23,501 nt of DNA from Lingula anatina (GCF_001039355.2 NW_019775203.1:1-23501), one strand, 5' to 3'. Shown: positions 1-10,141, counted from the stretch's first letter. A program made the numbers and translations. Notes: generated by a model not told the origin, from the sequence alone.

Positions 1-197
1 AATCATCCCAACATAGATATTCTCCCTCCTTTCTTATATTACTCCACATAATCTGTCTCAGATTATTTTACAGCACAATTACATCATCACATCTGACTGA
101 ATGACAAATGAAAAATCATGATTTTACCAACTCTGCTAAGTGCATTAAAATTAAAGGTTATACATTTCTCCTAAAAAAATACCAACTCTGGCCTTTA

Positions 198-361
198 AGG
201 CCCCATTCACAACCAGTTGATCTGTGGACTAACTAGTTCACAGATCAAATATGATGAGCACATGACAATGGATATCTGCCTCCTAGGCACACTGTCCCAG
301 TAGGGGCAGAGCAGTTAAATATTGGCATGCTTTAAAATGGACCCCGTTGTGAATGCAGCCT
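198..361. mobile_element. Small terminal-inverted-repeat element (MITE-like), about 164 bp
   Basis: The left end AGGCCCCATTCACAAC (198-213) is matched in inverse by GTTGTGAATGCAGCCT (346-361), 14 of 16 positions. Outside this the flanks read TTTA and AAAA, so the repeat may extend a few bases or the target duplication may be a degraded AT tetramer. A nested perfect 10-bp inverted repeat (TTGATCTGTG 217-226, CACAGATCAA 239-248, 12-bp loop) lies near the left end. There is no coding potential. This is probably a non-autonomous DNA transposon remnant; the family is unknown. Confidence 0.5.
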
Positions 362-1162
362 AAAAGTGTGTTATTAATCCTCCTGAACTAACACTTTGAA
401 AAATCACATTGTATTAAATCAAAACCTCTTACAGGTTTGGGCAACTAAGAGGTATATTCACATCACAAGTGGCAAAATTATTTTCATGAAATATAATCAA
501 AATCAAACTATATTTTTAACAACTAACATGTATCTTAAATATTTTATAAAATGGATCTATACACAATATACACATACTGGTACTAATTCTAAATTATTAA
601 TCAGGTATTTTATAATAATGTGGCATTCTATTATGACCTTCAAAATAACTGAACCTGTAGCCAACAAGCTGGTTTAAGTGATGCCATGCACTAAGCTTGT
701 TGACTAACCACAGGGCCTGGATCTATCATACAGAGCATTGCTATCATCACATGATGCTATAGTAGTCAATGTTTATCATTCAATCAGCATTACCTGTGGC
801 AATATGATTGTCCTTCATTTTGTGACTTTAACATATACTTTTTCAACAAATAAGCCCCATGAATTATCAATAATAAATTATAAAATCAAATCTTTATACA
901 CCTGTGGTTCACAGTAAGAATTATGACAGCTGTCTTTGTCCAACTGCTCAGATTAAATAAAAGGCTTCCCCTGAATAAACACACCCATGCAGGTAGTACA
1001 GACATAAATGCCCCATTAATTTTACATATAAAATATTACACTGCACAGAACAGCTAGAATCAATAGTAAATGTGAGGGTCTCACAACACATGCAGACTTT
1101 CAAACCTAGTTCAGCAGTTAAGTTGGGAACACAATATATTACCAAAGAATGTTGAACACTGC

Positions 1163-1296
1163 TACCCTCTGCCAGGGTTGATGTCATTTCTGTGACAACT
1201 TTTTTCCAGATCAGAAATATGCACAGAATTAGCCAGAGAGACATCTGTAAATATCTAGTGACAAAAAAAATCTCCCTGTGGCCCTGGTAGAGTGTA
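1163..1296. mobile_element. Degraded 134-bp relative of the element at 21535-21953
   Basis: The element starts TACCCTCTGCCAGGG and ends CCCTGGTAGAGTGTA, closely matching the termini of the large element in the other gene's 3' flank. The right half also shares an internal block (gagacat-ctgtaaatatct) with the large element's arm. The flanks GAACACTGC (1154-1162) and GAGCACTGT (1297-1305) agree at 7 of 9 positions, fitting an old 9-bp target duplication. It looks like an older, internally deleted copy. Confidence 0.65.
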
Positions 1297-1479
1297 GAGC
1301 ACTGTCTATTTTATGTAATTCAGCTGTAATGTGCACTTGCATGGTGGATTAATGGAATGAAACAGTTAATGGCTATCCCTGTACAATTTTTAGATAATTA
1401 GATCATGGATTTTCTAAAACCTCCCACATAAAATGAATGATAAATAGTAGTGTTAACCAAAAAAAAAAGTCAACATTAA

Positions 1480-1492
1480 TTTATTATTTATT
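1480..1492 (-). terminator. Paired AATAAA signals, alternative distal polyA site
   Basis: The minus strand reads AATAAATAATAAA, two canonical hexamers in one AT-rich run, about 560 nt past the stop. It is an alternative to the proximal signal. Confidence 0.35.
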
Positions 1493-1847
1493 AATCAACT
1501 AATTAGCTAAATAACAATAGTGAAGAACCCTTTAAAATTCCCAGAATCAGATGGAGATCCAGGTTACTACCAAAATCTAATTATTTTTAAGTTAGCCAAT
1601 TTGTAATGTATCCTGAAAAATTAATCAAAATCCATACATAACTTCTTGAGTTAGGCTAGTGACAAACAAAAAGACAGAGGTGAAAACATCACTTCATTGG
1701 CAAAGCTAAATTTGGCCAAAATGAACTGCAGAGTTTTCACATCATCTTCCAAACTCTTCTTGTCTATAAATAAAACACATCTCTTACAACAAATAATGAT
1801 TCACTGAGCTCATTAAAATGTCCTTATATGTTGAATGGACATAAACA

Positions 1848-1853
1848 TTTATT
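1848..1853 (-). terminator. Candidate polyA signal (AATAAA) of the CDS gene
   Basis: The minus strand reads AATAAA 201 nt past the stop codon. It is the first canonical signal in the 3' flank. Cleavage would fall roughly 10-30 nt further on, near 1820-1840. Confidence 0.4.
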
Positions 1854-2054
1854 TCTATATCTAAAACAGCACCTTCTTACCATACAGTGCTGACATAATA
1901 TGAATGATTTATAATTCACAGTCTGACATCCTTTTTCATTCTGTCATTTGTGCATGTTTTATCTTTCTTTGTGATGGATTGCTTAACTTCTAGCCCTTGA
2001 TTCTGTCTTATAAAAAACTTTTTACATTTGATCCCCAATTCTTCTCTCTCTTTG

Positions 2055-2172
2055 TCACTGTCCTAATATACCTCTCTTCATAAGTTCATTAGTTAACTTT
2101 GTATAGAAATCAAGCTGCTCCTCTGGTTTGAGCATCATGACGTGTTGTAATAGTTTGTTTGGATTTGGAGCT
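2055..2172 (-). CDS. CDS2: CDS gene exon 11 (residues 406-444, stop)
   Basis: The acceptor tcttttag (ending 2173) precedes A GCT CCA. The exon encodes [20 protein letters not shown] and ends KRGILGQ then TGA. The PNP.KL and RP/KPEEQL blocks match the family C-terminus. The tail lacks the short acidic extension that some vertebrate homologues carry after this point. Confidence 0.95.
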
Positions 2173-5100
2173 CTAAAAGAAAAATTTATCACATGATCAA
2201 TAATACTTTTATAAAATGGAGAGGTTTCCAACTTGTTATGTGTGCCTAACCACAGGTAACCATTTTTTTTCAACCACATCATTGAAAACTACTACTTAAA
2301 ATAATAATATTAATGTTACTACTGCCACTTCTACTGACACTGCTGCTGCTACTGCTACTACAACTTCTCTTTTAATATGAGCAAAACTTAAAATATTTTA
2401 TTAAAATAGAGACAAACCTATCAGACTAGATTTATATGCATCATTTAAATTATTCAAGTAAAAAAATCCAGGGCAAAAACACATGGTAACTACAGAAAAA
2501 TAATCCAATAACAAACAAACAGTGTGAAGTACTCAATCACTCACCTAATAAAACATAATATATACACATAAACAAAGGTCCCCATTAAGAGCTGACAGTC
2601 AAATCTGTCCATTAACCCACCATGGCCCGGAATGGTGTCCCCAAAGTCCTGAAGATATAAAATAGGTTGTTAAAAACCATGCAGATCCAGTACTTTTTGA
2701 TATAGTGTAACATATCAGAAAATTCTCACATTTTAATGTAAAATCAGTGACCATACAACAACACATCACTGTTAATTTAACTAAAAAATGAGATGTATAT
2801 ATACTCCTCTTCAGTTAAAAAAAAATAAACTGTCACGATGTGACATGAATTGAGTTTTATCTGCATAGAAGAGTGACACATTCAAAACAATCAATTCAAG
2901 TCATTGCCTGAAAGAAATCTGAGTGATTTGCTTCACCGCACATCCAAAAGCATTTCACAACTAATACAATGTGAGCAGTTATTCACATTACCTTAATTTT
3001 AAAAGCTCTCTTGAAACCACTGGCAAAGAAACCTCCAAAGGGGCCAATGACAGAAGCAAACAAAGAAAAGACTATGCAGTGAAAGAAGAACGGATAAGTC
3101 CAGTAAGTGGTCTTTGGAATGCCAAACTGAAACATAAGAGGACAAAACTTAAAATATCATATCTTCTTCTGCAAAGAAAGATAAAATTACAGGTTACACA
3201 TAAAGCTGTAACAGTCATGAAATTGAAATTATCATAATTTAAAGGTGATATTATTTAATAGTCCTTAAAAGGAAACAGACTGATCATCTAAGGCAATGAT
3301 AAATTCAGCATCTTACAATTTGATCATTTGTACTCATTCAACTCAGACTAATACAATTAACACCTCATCTCATTCTTATCCTCCCACTTACAAGAAAGAA
3401 AATATTTTTGATAGTTTGTGGGAGGTTGTACTCTTGAAGTGTGAATACTCTTGGTCTTGGATCACACTGCATGGACACACTGCCTAACTCTGGAGAGTAT
3501 TCTGCAGGGCATACAAAGTAATCATACTGCATGAGGATGTAGCTGCCCTGGAACAGGAAAACATGTGCTATTTGCTTAAATATCATATAATAAAGTGGAT
3601 TCATTGGCGAGAGAGTGCACAAACTTCACTATCCTTTCTTTTTTTCATGGTGAGAGTCTGAATTAAACAATTGGACAAAATGTTTTAAACAATAAACCCC
3701 TACAGCCACCACCATCTCCAGTAAATTCCCGGATAAATCAGTGATGTAAAGTGATGGAGTTAATAATCATGCCAGTGACAAGTGACTTTATAACTGGATT
3801 CCAATCACTTGTCAGACATGATCTCCCACGAATTACACCTGTTTGTCACCATGGAAAATGCAGCAGACAACAGATAAACAGTTGATGAACCAAAAGGGTG
3901 GTACTTTAATTGAATTTGATCTGCATTTGACTAATAAACATAGTAAGATATTTCCATAAGCTATAGGAGTAGCATATTTAGCTGTAAGCAAAAGTATGCT
4001 TACAATTATTCCATATATCAAGGTGGCAAATGCTCCTCCAATGAACCCTTCCCAAGTCTTCTTGGGGGAAAGTTTTATAAGTGGTGTCTTGCCAAAAAAG
4101 AAGCCAAAGATATACGCCCAGATGTCATTACAGATTATAAGAGATGTAGACATGAAGAACCTGAAGCAAAAATATTTACCATTATGAGTGAAATGCTGCA
4201 TAATAAGCATACAGAAGGTTCTTTAAGTTATGACAGGCAAATTAATTTACACGTGATACTAACCAAAGTGAAATTATAAAATACTATTGAAGAAGAGAAA
4301 AGCATCTATTATAATTTAGATTTCTTGAAGGTCATCTGTGAAGGATTCACAAGTCATTTCTTTATATAATAAATAATTCAAATTTAGTCCATTTAATTTT
4401 GTGTACTAAATAGGCTGGCACCCAAAAGCTGTACACTGACTGATGTAACATCATAACTTGATACTATCACAATCACACTGATAACATATTTACATTACGA
4501 GACAAATTCCTATTGGAGATAATATGAGGACAGATCCACGGGTTGACATTACTCCATTTTCCCACCTTCCTTTTATGTACACGTCAAGTATGAATCAAAG
4601 GCAACAAGGACACTATCTTAGCTAAAATAATCACGAGTGTCCCTAGAGGACCCTGCTGTTTACATTTGTCTTCAGTTAATGTCTATTGTAAGCTGTGGGT
4701 ATGCAGGATGTAAACAAGAATGTACTTTATACTTCAATATTTTTCTACTTGAACTTTGAGACAGCAAATGATAGCTGAACATTAGTCACACCTTATTTTT
4801 AAGAGGATGATAGAAAATTCTAGTACAAATTCTTACATCAATGTAACTTTCTAAGTCAATGCATAAACTTTAAAATATATATACTTATGTGAAATAATTT
4901 ATGATCTCAAAAAAGTTCTTACCAAATAAGTCCTTCAAATATGTTGTTTGTAATGAAATGGGACTGGGTAACCACAATTAGGAGAGTGACATGTGTCCAG
5001 CCAAACTAAAAATCAAGTAAATTTAAATTATTAAAATAATAGTTTATGTACTAGGTTAAACAAATATTTACATAACAGTTTATCAGACCATTATTCATAT

Positions 5101-8100
5101 AGGTTATACAGGTCATCAAACTGGAATCTACTGCTTTATCCAGTACAGACTTATTTCAGAACACTGACTTACTTACAGCTTTATAAAGCAAAAGATAAAA
5201 AATTTACAAAAATCAATATCAGGTCAGCATATGAAAAGGATGTTGGCATCGATATACTAAATAACCACGCACTGATATATTGGAGATATTACTAGCTTTC
5301 TCTTTTTGCATGTACCACGGGCCATGCTGTTCTGTCTCATAATTAATGCAAATAATTCCAAAATGCAATTTATTCTACATCTTTCACGCCATTGTCATTT
5401 TGCTGTGTCATTCACTTTGTGTAAAATCAATAAATGCAGAGTGCTGCATCTATGCTATGCGATTGGATATTGCTGTGCTCTAGACATACCAGTGTAAACT
5501 GCTGTAGGTAATGCTTTTTGACAAGACTGAACACAAAACCCATCAGGCCTGCCATATACAAACACATGGAGATGAAGCGGTGGTATTTTACAAAAGGCTC
5601 AAGAAAATCCTGAAATAATAACAATAATTTCAACAGATTTCAGTAGATTGGCATGAAATATGCATGTGTATCAAGGAAGAAGTGACAGAAATAATCAAAG
5701 TGAATGCATAATTTAGTACTTAATACTTGAGCACCTTATTGTTACAATGGATGTTAGAACATTTACACTGCCACGTAACTTCTACAACATGGCAAGATGG
5801 CTGCCTATACGTATACCACTACATACTGGTTGTTTGTTTTTATCTAACATAGTCCTGTTGAATATAGCACCTGTTCAAACTCCATTCATGTATGACTTGA
5901 GTTGATTCCAGGAAAATGTGTTAACAGTTAATTTGATAAATCAGTTGTGGGTATTGTTTAACAAAATATATGTCTGAACAAAAACTAGCAAAAATCCACA
6001 AATGACCTTTTTATGCATTTGTGTGCTTTTTGATTAAGGTAAGTTAAAAAATAAGATAGACAGGGAAACATTTGAAAAGTATCACTATGTAAGTTGTCTC
6101 ACTATGTTAGTTGTCTGTTTATTCTTCTTATTTGTATGGAGTGAATTTGATAAGCAGTTTTTATTAAACAGGTAGACCTTGTAAATTCCCCATGCTTTAG
6201 CTTCTGCATAAAAACCACGTGAAATTAAGGCAAACCATGTACCACTATATCATTATGATCAGTACCAAGGATTTCCATCACATTTTATTTCAAGTTAAAA
6301 AACCTGAAAGAACCCATATTATAGTCAGGATAATATAACAATCTTTTCCCCAGACATTTCTAATCTTTGATATGTACAAAGCAAGGCCAGTTTTCACTTT
6401 CACCTCAAGTATAAGAAAAAATACACATTTCCTTTTAGTATCATTTTTCATGTAAATGAGGTCAATTAATGCCTTGTCAAAAAAAAAAAAAAATTGTATG
6501 CAGAACCAGCAAGCAATAAAATGTTGAAGTCCCGTGTTTAAATTTTTGAACTATACTTACATCTCGAGATAGTAGCAGTCCAAACCTATCGATTATATTT
6601 TCTCCATACAGGAAGTAATCAGAGGCAAACAAAAAATACCAACTTAATGTACGGAACCACGGAAGGTCATGTGACCTATAGACAACATAGCCAATAGTGA
6701 TGATCTCGTTGAAACATTTGAGTTGGATTACCAATATCTGAAAAAATGAGATCATATATTTTAGTTTGAACCCTTCAGGCAAACTGGTGTTTTAAAGTTT
6801 GAAAGCAATGACACTGCTCAATAAAATTAGCAACTTTCCACCACTGTCTTCTGAATTGACTGTATAGTATGCCGACCATGATTCGATCGTTAATGGTCTG
6901 AGACTTTGTAGTAGAGAGTAACTGTGCCCAACTCAACAGGTCACCAGACATGTATAGGAAAGCCGATTTGTCACTCAAAACAAGATTCAGATAATGATAT
7001 CAATGCATGAAAATCTTGTTAAATATTCATTCAATTAGTCAAGATAAATTAAACACTATTTTCTAAATCTGGATCCAAGTCAAAACCCCGAGAGCTTTAC
7101 ACTTACAAATCTTATTCACTTTAGAGAACTTTGAACTAAGCTTTAAGTTAATTTTAAAAAATAACTTCAAAATCAACATACCAGTAACATCAGTGCCAGT
7201 GGCCCAAGATATATGAGGAAAAAAAATGAAAAGATCATCACCAAAGAAAAAATGCCTCGTACAATCCAATTCCTCCATCTGTAAAAAAAAAACAGAAATT
7301 GTTTGAGTACAACTGGCATTTATGCCTCATGGGGCACTAACATAAAGCTGATTCCTAGACCCACAGCAACAATGTACCTATAAACCCAAACTTCATATTT
7401 ATAACATAAAATTCCAAAACCCATCTTGTAGTGTGTGAAAAAGTATGCAAATTATTAATCATTACAAACCTTGGTGGTAAAGTCTTTAATGCTGAATCTA
7501 GAACTTCTGAGGTTTGGTCTGTGGCCTGCGGGAGTAGAGATCCTGATAAATCGAGTCCTTCTGGAGTTTCTTCTTCCTCTTCTTTTGGTGCATTTTTATT
7601 GTCCTAAATATGTAAAAGCAAGCATATATTCCAGGTCAGTCTATACAAAGTATCTTACTTAATTACAAAATTGATTTAATGAATGATACTGGTCAAAGTT
7701 ATACTGCTTACACTGTGAATCACCATAACTCTTCAAAAGAAAAAAAAAACATGTTGCTTCAATATGGAAAGGATAATATATTAAAGTTTATTACTTAAAA
7801 TGACCTTGATCTTCCACTACTTTGAACCACTACCATTCTTTCTTTTATCAGTCTAATCATCATATCGACTGATTTGTTTTTCAGCATAATAAACTATCAC
7901 CAGCAGAGATGCCAAGGTCACATCTGAAGTTGGAGGCTTGCCACAACCCACAGTGGTGTGGTATCACCACACCAAACCACAACACACAGTGGTGTGGTGA
8001 CATGTATTAAAAATGATCCATTAAAAATATCACAAGCCTAACCAATGGTTTATTGATTAGCAGATCATGTAAACCGTTGTCATAACTGAAAACTTTTTAA

Positions 8101-10141
8101 CTGCTCATAACGAACAGCCTATCAGAAGCACCACTGTTTATTCTCCAACATCCTTGATGTATGGTAGATATTCTTATTGTTGTGTTAAAGTACAGAACAC
8201 ACACACACACACACATATATAAACATAAAAGTGCAGTTGAACTCAAAAAAGCACACTCAATAAATGAAACTGCAACTTCAAATCCAACAGCCAGTTATAA
8301 AGTAATGGATGTCTACCGTTGCATAAATATCCCATGAAGAAGTTAGTGAGAATTGTGTTCTTGTTACAAGTCTGAATATCTCACTTGGAAATAATAAGGA
8401 GTGATGAACACATTTAAACTCATATGTTGGCCAAGCCTACATGGGATCACCTGTACAATGTAATAAAATATGTTCTACTTAATGCTCACATGCATGGTTT
8501 TAGTAACAGCCTTCAGTAAATGATGGTCCTCAATCCATCTTCTACAGACCATTGATTTTACTTTGGCATTTAATGATTACGTACTCACAAATTACTTTTT
8601 TTTTTTTACAAATCTATGGCCACATGGCTTTTCAGTAGAGTGTAGTGTATGTAGGTAAGAAAAAAAGTGTTTCCAGAATAAGAGCAGTTTTAATAGTCTT
8701 AATTGTATGTATGTATGTATGTATGTATGTATGTATGTATGTATGTATGTATGTATCTTTTGTACCACAACAGTGACTATGAAACGTGTAATAAGCGTAT
8801 TTGTGGAGTTCAGTGTAACCAAAAGGTCCTATCTGTGACATGTAACTTAACTGTTAAAAGGGTATGAGTCATCAACTGTTGTCACATATGAATGGTTTCA
8901 AAAATGCATTTTTAAGAAAATTGGATTAAGAAATCCACTGCTTGTAGCAGGAAAGATGCCTGATGTATAAGGGACTATATCAGTCAAATAATATCCATAG
9001 ACATATTTTTTCATTAAAATTTAAAATATAGTGTTGAGTAGTTTGAAAAATTCTAGCAATATTATTTACATCTCTTGTAATCACTTACCTAGAAAGACGT
9101 AAATAACATTGTAATTATATACTACAGGGGACTTTATTCTCTTTCTGCAGTTCTTCAATTCACTTCATGCTATTTAGTTAATTTATTGGCAGTGCTGAAT
9201 GCACAGAAAGGGGGCGACATAAAGGTGACTCCTGTAATTGCCAGGCTATATCAAGTCTTTCAAAACATACCAGCACAGCTGTATCGCTAAGAAATAATGC
9301 ACAGTATGAAAAGCCCTTTCCTACTTTAGAGTTGAGGAATATTTATGTTCACTGCCACTATATGAGCATGAAAATTCATGCATTAGCACTCTTATGTACT
9401 CTTACGTACTGATATGCACTGAATTTAGTAATGCATGAAAAGCAAACAGCTCAAAAACTCTTAGTACAATGACAGCCAGATTGCACATCAACTGTGATGT
9501 CAGGGCTCTCAAATCTTTATCTTCCACTTAATGAATCAAAGCCCAGCAGTTGTCCCATTGACAAAGCTATGTATATGGTATGATTCATCTGCTTGTTTAC
9601 CAGTTAGGCCAGGTAAAATCATAAACACATTTCCCCGATTTTCCTGGATGGAGGGCAATGACCACAACGAATGGACTTCTGATTGCGAGAAGTACATTAA
9701 AAATCTCCAGCATCACGGAGGATGTGCAAGCTGGACGGCATGTTACACTTTTGGGCTGTTTGTTTTCATGTACTAGCACAGCCAATACATTTCAGAAACA
9801 GCAAATTTGAGTGCTAACGCATGGGTTTGCTACCACTATTACTGAGAGTATGCACTGAAACTATTGACCGAGCATAGATTCCCCTGGTCATGGCCATCTC
9901 CTTTCTAGTTTTGCCAACCTCAAGTCTTATTTCCTAAGTAGATGTACAAAATCGATTTCTTTAAAATATGCAGCAAATTAAAATGTGGATGTGACCCGAC
10001 CAGGTTTATCTAACTCATTCATTGGTTAACATCAAGGCATCATTTTATCTATACTTTCAGTGAAAAAATTATTGTTGTTCCGATTACCTCCGTTTCTGCT
10101 TTGTCTGCATTGTCGCTGATTCTTTGTCTAACTGTGGACAT
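2055..10141 (-). CDS. CDS2: Phosphatidate cytidylyltransferase (CDP-diacylglycerol synthase), complete 11-exon gene
   Basis: This is the animal CDS1/CDS2 enzyme. It makes CDP-diacylglycerol from phosphatidic acid and CTP in the ER membrane, the precursor of phosphatidylinositol. Coding exons, 5' to 3' on the minus strand: 10141-10088, 7603-7470, 7278-7182, 6737-6561, 5609-5490, 5005-4923, 4160-4004, 3547-3392, 3126-2992, 2648-2545, 2172-2055. They sum to 1335 nt, 444 aa plus stop, close to the roughly 445-460 aa of vertebrate CDS1/2. Visible features are an acidic soluble N-terminus (residues 1-62, with an E-rich run near 26-30), several hydrophobic membrane segments from about residue 66, [19 protein letters not shown] around 236-254, and the full family signature at residues 362-388 (S..KR....KD....IPGHGG..DR.D). 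The start has A at -3 and an in-frame TAG at 10183-10181 upstream. Introns are 191-2484 bp, all GT-AG. The symbol is family-level: whether this is the single invertebrate orthologue of CDS1 and CDS2 was not tested. Confidence 0.96.
2173..2544 (-). other. CDS gene intron 10, with trinucleotide-rich tract
   Basis: A GT-AG intron of 372 bp. It holds an impure ACT/GCT trinucleotide tract on the plus strand at about 2316-2366; otherwise it is AT-rich with nothing recognisable. Confidence 0.8.
2316..2366. repeat. Impure (ACT/GCT)n trinucleotide tract
   Basis: Interrupted triplets of act, gct and act-like units run for about 50 bp inside intron 10, including three consecutive gct units. It is not coding: no exon frame passes through it. 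Confidence 0.6.
2545..2648 (-). CDS. CDS2: CDS gene exon 10 (residues 372-406, catalytic signature core)
   Basis: The 104-nt exon has acceptor cttcag and donor gtgagt at 2544. It encodes [17 protein letters not shown], the second half of the family signature, whose conserved acidic residues bind the catalytic metal and CTP phosphates in this family. A hydrophobic segment to FI and the first two bases of a split Arg codon follow. Confidence 0.97.
2649..2991 (-). other. CDS gene intron 9
   Basis: A 343-bp GT-AG intron that splits the catalytic signature between Lys and Asp. Nothing else recognisable is seen in it. Confidence 0.85.
2992..3126 (-). CDS. CDS2: CDS gene exon 9 (residues 327-371)
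   Basis: The 135-nt exon is phase 0 at both ends, with acceptor tttcag and donor gtaatg at 2991. It encodes [20 protein letters not shown] and AFKIK. It carries the first half of the phosphatidate cytidylyltransferase signature (S..KR....K); the intron cuts the signature between K and D. Confidence 0.96.
3392..3547 (-). CDS. CDS2: CDS gene exon 8 (residues 275-326)
   Basis: The 156-nt exon is phase 0 at both ends, with acceptor gttccag and donor gtaagt at 3391. It encodes [23 protein letters not shown] and [12 protein letters not shown]. This is the loop with the FVCP.EY and LQEYN.P motifs of animal CDS1/2. Confidence 0.95.
3548..4003 (-). other. CDS gene intron 7
   Basis: A 456-bp GT-AG intron. 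The exon 7 frame stays open into it for some 50 codons, but those residues match nothing in the family, so it is read as intron. Confidence 0.85.
4004..4160 (-). CDS. CDS2: CDS gene exon 7 (residues 222-274)
   Basis: The 157-nt exon has acceptor gcttcag. It encodes [19 protein letters not shown] and then [15 protein letters not shown], the most conserved stretch of the family besides the C-terminal signature. I place the donor at gtaagc (4003), after ATT: joining there gives a gap-free alignment into exon 8. The open frame continues past this donor and would add unrelated residues if read through. Confidence 0.94.
4161..4922 (-). other. CDS gene intron 6
   Basis: A 762-bp GT-AG intron, AT-rich, with no repeat or open frame of note. 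Confidence 0.85.
4923..5005 (-). CDS. CDS2: CDS gene exon 6 (residues 195-222)
   Basis: The 83-nt exon encodes [17 protein letters not shown] and then NIFEGLIW. It ends with TG of a Trp codon completed by the first base of exon 7. The acceptor is ctttttag-like and the donor is gtaaga at 4922. The GWTH...TQSH block is nearly invariant in animal homologues. Confidence 0.95.
5006..5489 (-). other. CDS gene intron 5
   Basis: A 484-bp GT-AG intron with nothing recognisable inside. Confidence 0.85.
5490..5609 (-). CDS. CDS2: CDS gene exon 5 (residues 155-194)
   Basis: The 120-nt exon is phase 0 at both ends, with acceptor tttcag and donor gtatgt at 5489. It encodes [16 protein letters not shown], then [12 protein letters not shown]. 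The KYHRFIS and SLVKKHY blocks are characteristic of eukaryotic CDP-diacylglycerol synthases. Confidence 0.95.
5610..6560 (-). other. CDS gene intron 4, with tandem duplication and polyA run
   Basis: A 951-bp GT-AG intron. It contains a 17-bp tandem duplication at 6082-6115 and a 15-nt A run at 6479-6493. There is no coding potential. Confidence 0.85.
6082..6115. repeat. 17-bp tandem duplication (two copies)
   Basis: TCACTATGTAAGTTGTC (6082-6098) is followed directly by TCACTATGTTAGTTGTC (6099-6115), 16 of 17 identical. It is probably a recent slippage duplication in an intron. Confidence 0.85.
6561..6737 (-). CDS. CDS2: CDS gene exon 4 (residues 96-154)
   Basis: The 177-nt exon is phase 0 at both ends, with acceptor ttttttcag and donor gtaagt at 6560. 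It encodes [26 protein letters not shown] and NIIDRFGLL, which follow vertebrate CDS2 almost residue by residue. This makes it one of the strongest family-identifying exons. Confidence 0.96.
6738..7181 (-). other. CDS gene intron 3
   Basis: A 444-bp GT-AG intron with nothing recognisable. Confidence 0.85.
7182..7278 (-). CDS. CDS2: CDS gene exon 3 (residues 63-95, first membrane segment)
   Basis: A polyT tract and acag acceptor precede the exon, and the donor is gtatgt at 7181. It encodes [17 protein letters not shown] and then a very hydrophobic stretch ending in GPLALMLL. The RW.NW.VRG start is typical of animal CDS enzymes at the entry to the first membrane helix. Confidence 0.94.
7470..7603 (-). 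CDS. CDS2: CDS gene exon 2 (residues 19-63, acidic N-terminal region)
   Basis: The acceptor tttag (7608-7604) precedes GAC, and the donor gtttgt starts at 7469. The 134-nt exon starts in phase 0 and ends with two bases of a split Arg codon. It encodes a low-complexity acidic segment ([12 protein letters not shown]), then [12 protein letters not shown], the lead-in to the first membrane helix in this family. Poor conservation is expected here. Confidence 0.88.
7941..7998. repeat. Two copies of a 22-bp unit forming hairpins
   Basis: The unit (core CACAGTGGTGTGGT) occurs at 7941-7962 and 7977-7998 with 21 of 22 identical. Between the copies TGGTGTGG and CCACACCA make an 8-bp perfect stem with loop TATCA. 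It may be a local duplication or a remnant of an inverted-repeat element. Confidence 0.75.
8196..8214. repeat. (AC)n microsatellite
   Basis: About nine AC units followed by ATATAT, inside CDS intron 1. Confidence 0.9.
8704..8756. repeat. (TGTA)n tetranucleotide microsatellite
   Basis: About 13 uninterrupted TGTA/GTAT units within CDS intron 1. Its translated frames are artefacts of the repeat. Confidence 0.95.
10088..10141 (-). CDS. CDS2: CDS gene exon 1 (residues 1-18, start codon)
   Basis: The exon begins [10 protein letters not shown] and ends in GAG before the donor gtaatc (10087-10086), phase 0. It encodes a polar, charged N-terminus. ATG is at 10141-10139 in the context taaaATGT, and the in-frame upstream stop TAG at 10183-10181 rules out a longer N-terminus in this exon. 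The following intron is the longest of the gene. Confidence 0.85.

Larger units (their letters stand above)
1..2054 (-). other. 3' flank / probable 3' UTR of the CDS gene
   Basis: No coding sequence is recognisable here; open frames are short and unlike any family I know. The nearest canonical polyA signal on the minus strand is AATAAA at 1853-1848, about 200 nt after the stop, followed by a cluster at 1492-1480. Two inverted-repeat elements (198-361 and 1163-1296) lie in the stretch. The true transcript end cannot be set without RNA data. Confidence 0.5.
7604..10087 (-). other. CDS gene intron 1 (2.5 kb), with repeats
   Basis: This intron joins the N-terminal exon to exon 2. It holds a tandem hairpin-forming repeat (7941-7998), an (AC)n microsatellite (8196-8214) and a (TGTA)n microsatellite (8704-8756). 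A slightly more GC-rich stretch at 9520-9780 is open on both strands (81 and 62 codons), but neither translation is recognisable. No alternative first exon could be supported. Confidence 0.8.

Noticed and set aside
2173-2282. Upstream extension of the last CDS exon to the Met at 2282
   Set aside because: A clear polypyrimidine tract and tag acceptor end at 2173, and the split Arg codon joins exon 10 perfectly.
3833-4003. Extension of CDS exon 7 past 4004 into a longer open frame
   Set aside because: The extra residues do not match the family, while the gtaagc donor at 4003 joined to exon 8 gives a continuous alignment.
7941-7998. CRISPR-like direct repeats
   Set aside because: Only two copies, in an animal intron, with hairpin symmetry. 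This is not a CRISPR array.
8592-8841. Repetitive HTYIHTYI open frames on the minus strand
   Set aside because: Pure artefact of the TGTA tetranucleotide microsatellite.
9531-9785. Overlapping open frames on both strands (81 and 62 codons) in a less AT-rich stretch of CDS intron 1
   Set aside because: Neither translation resembles a known family, no splice signals tie them to the CDS frame, and the stretch lies inside an intron.
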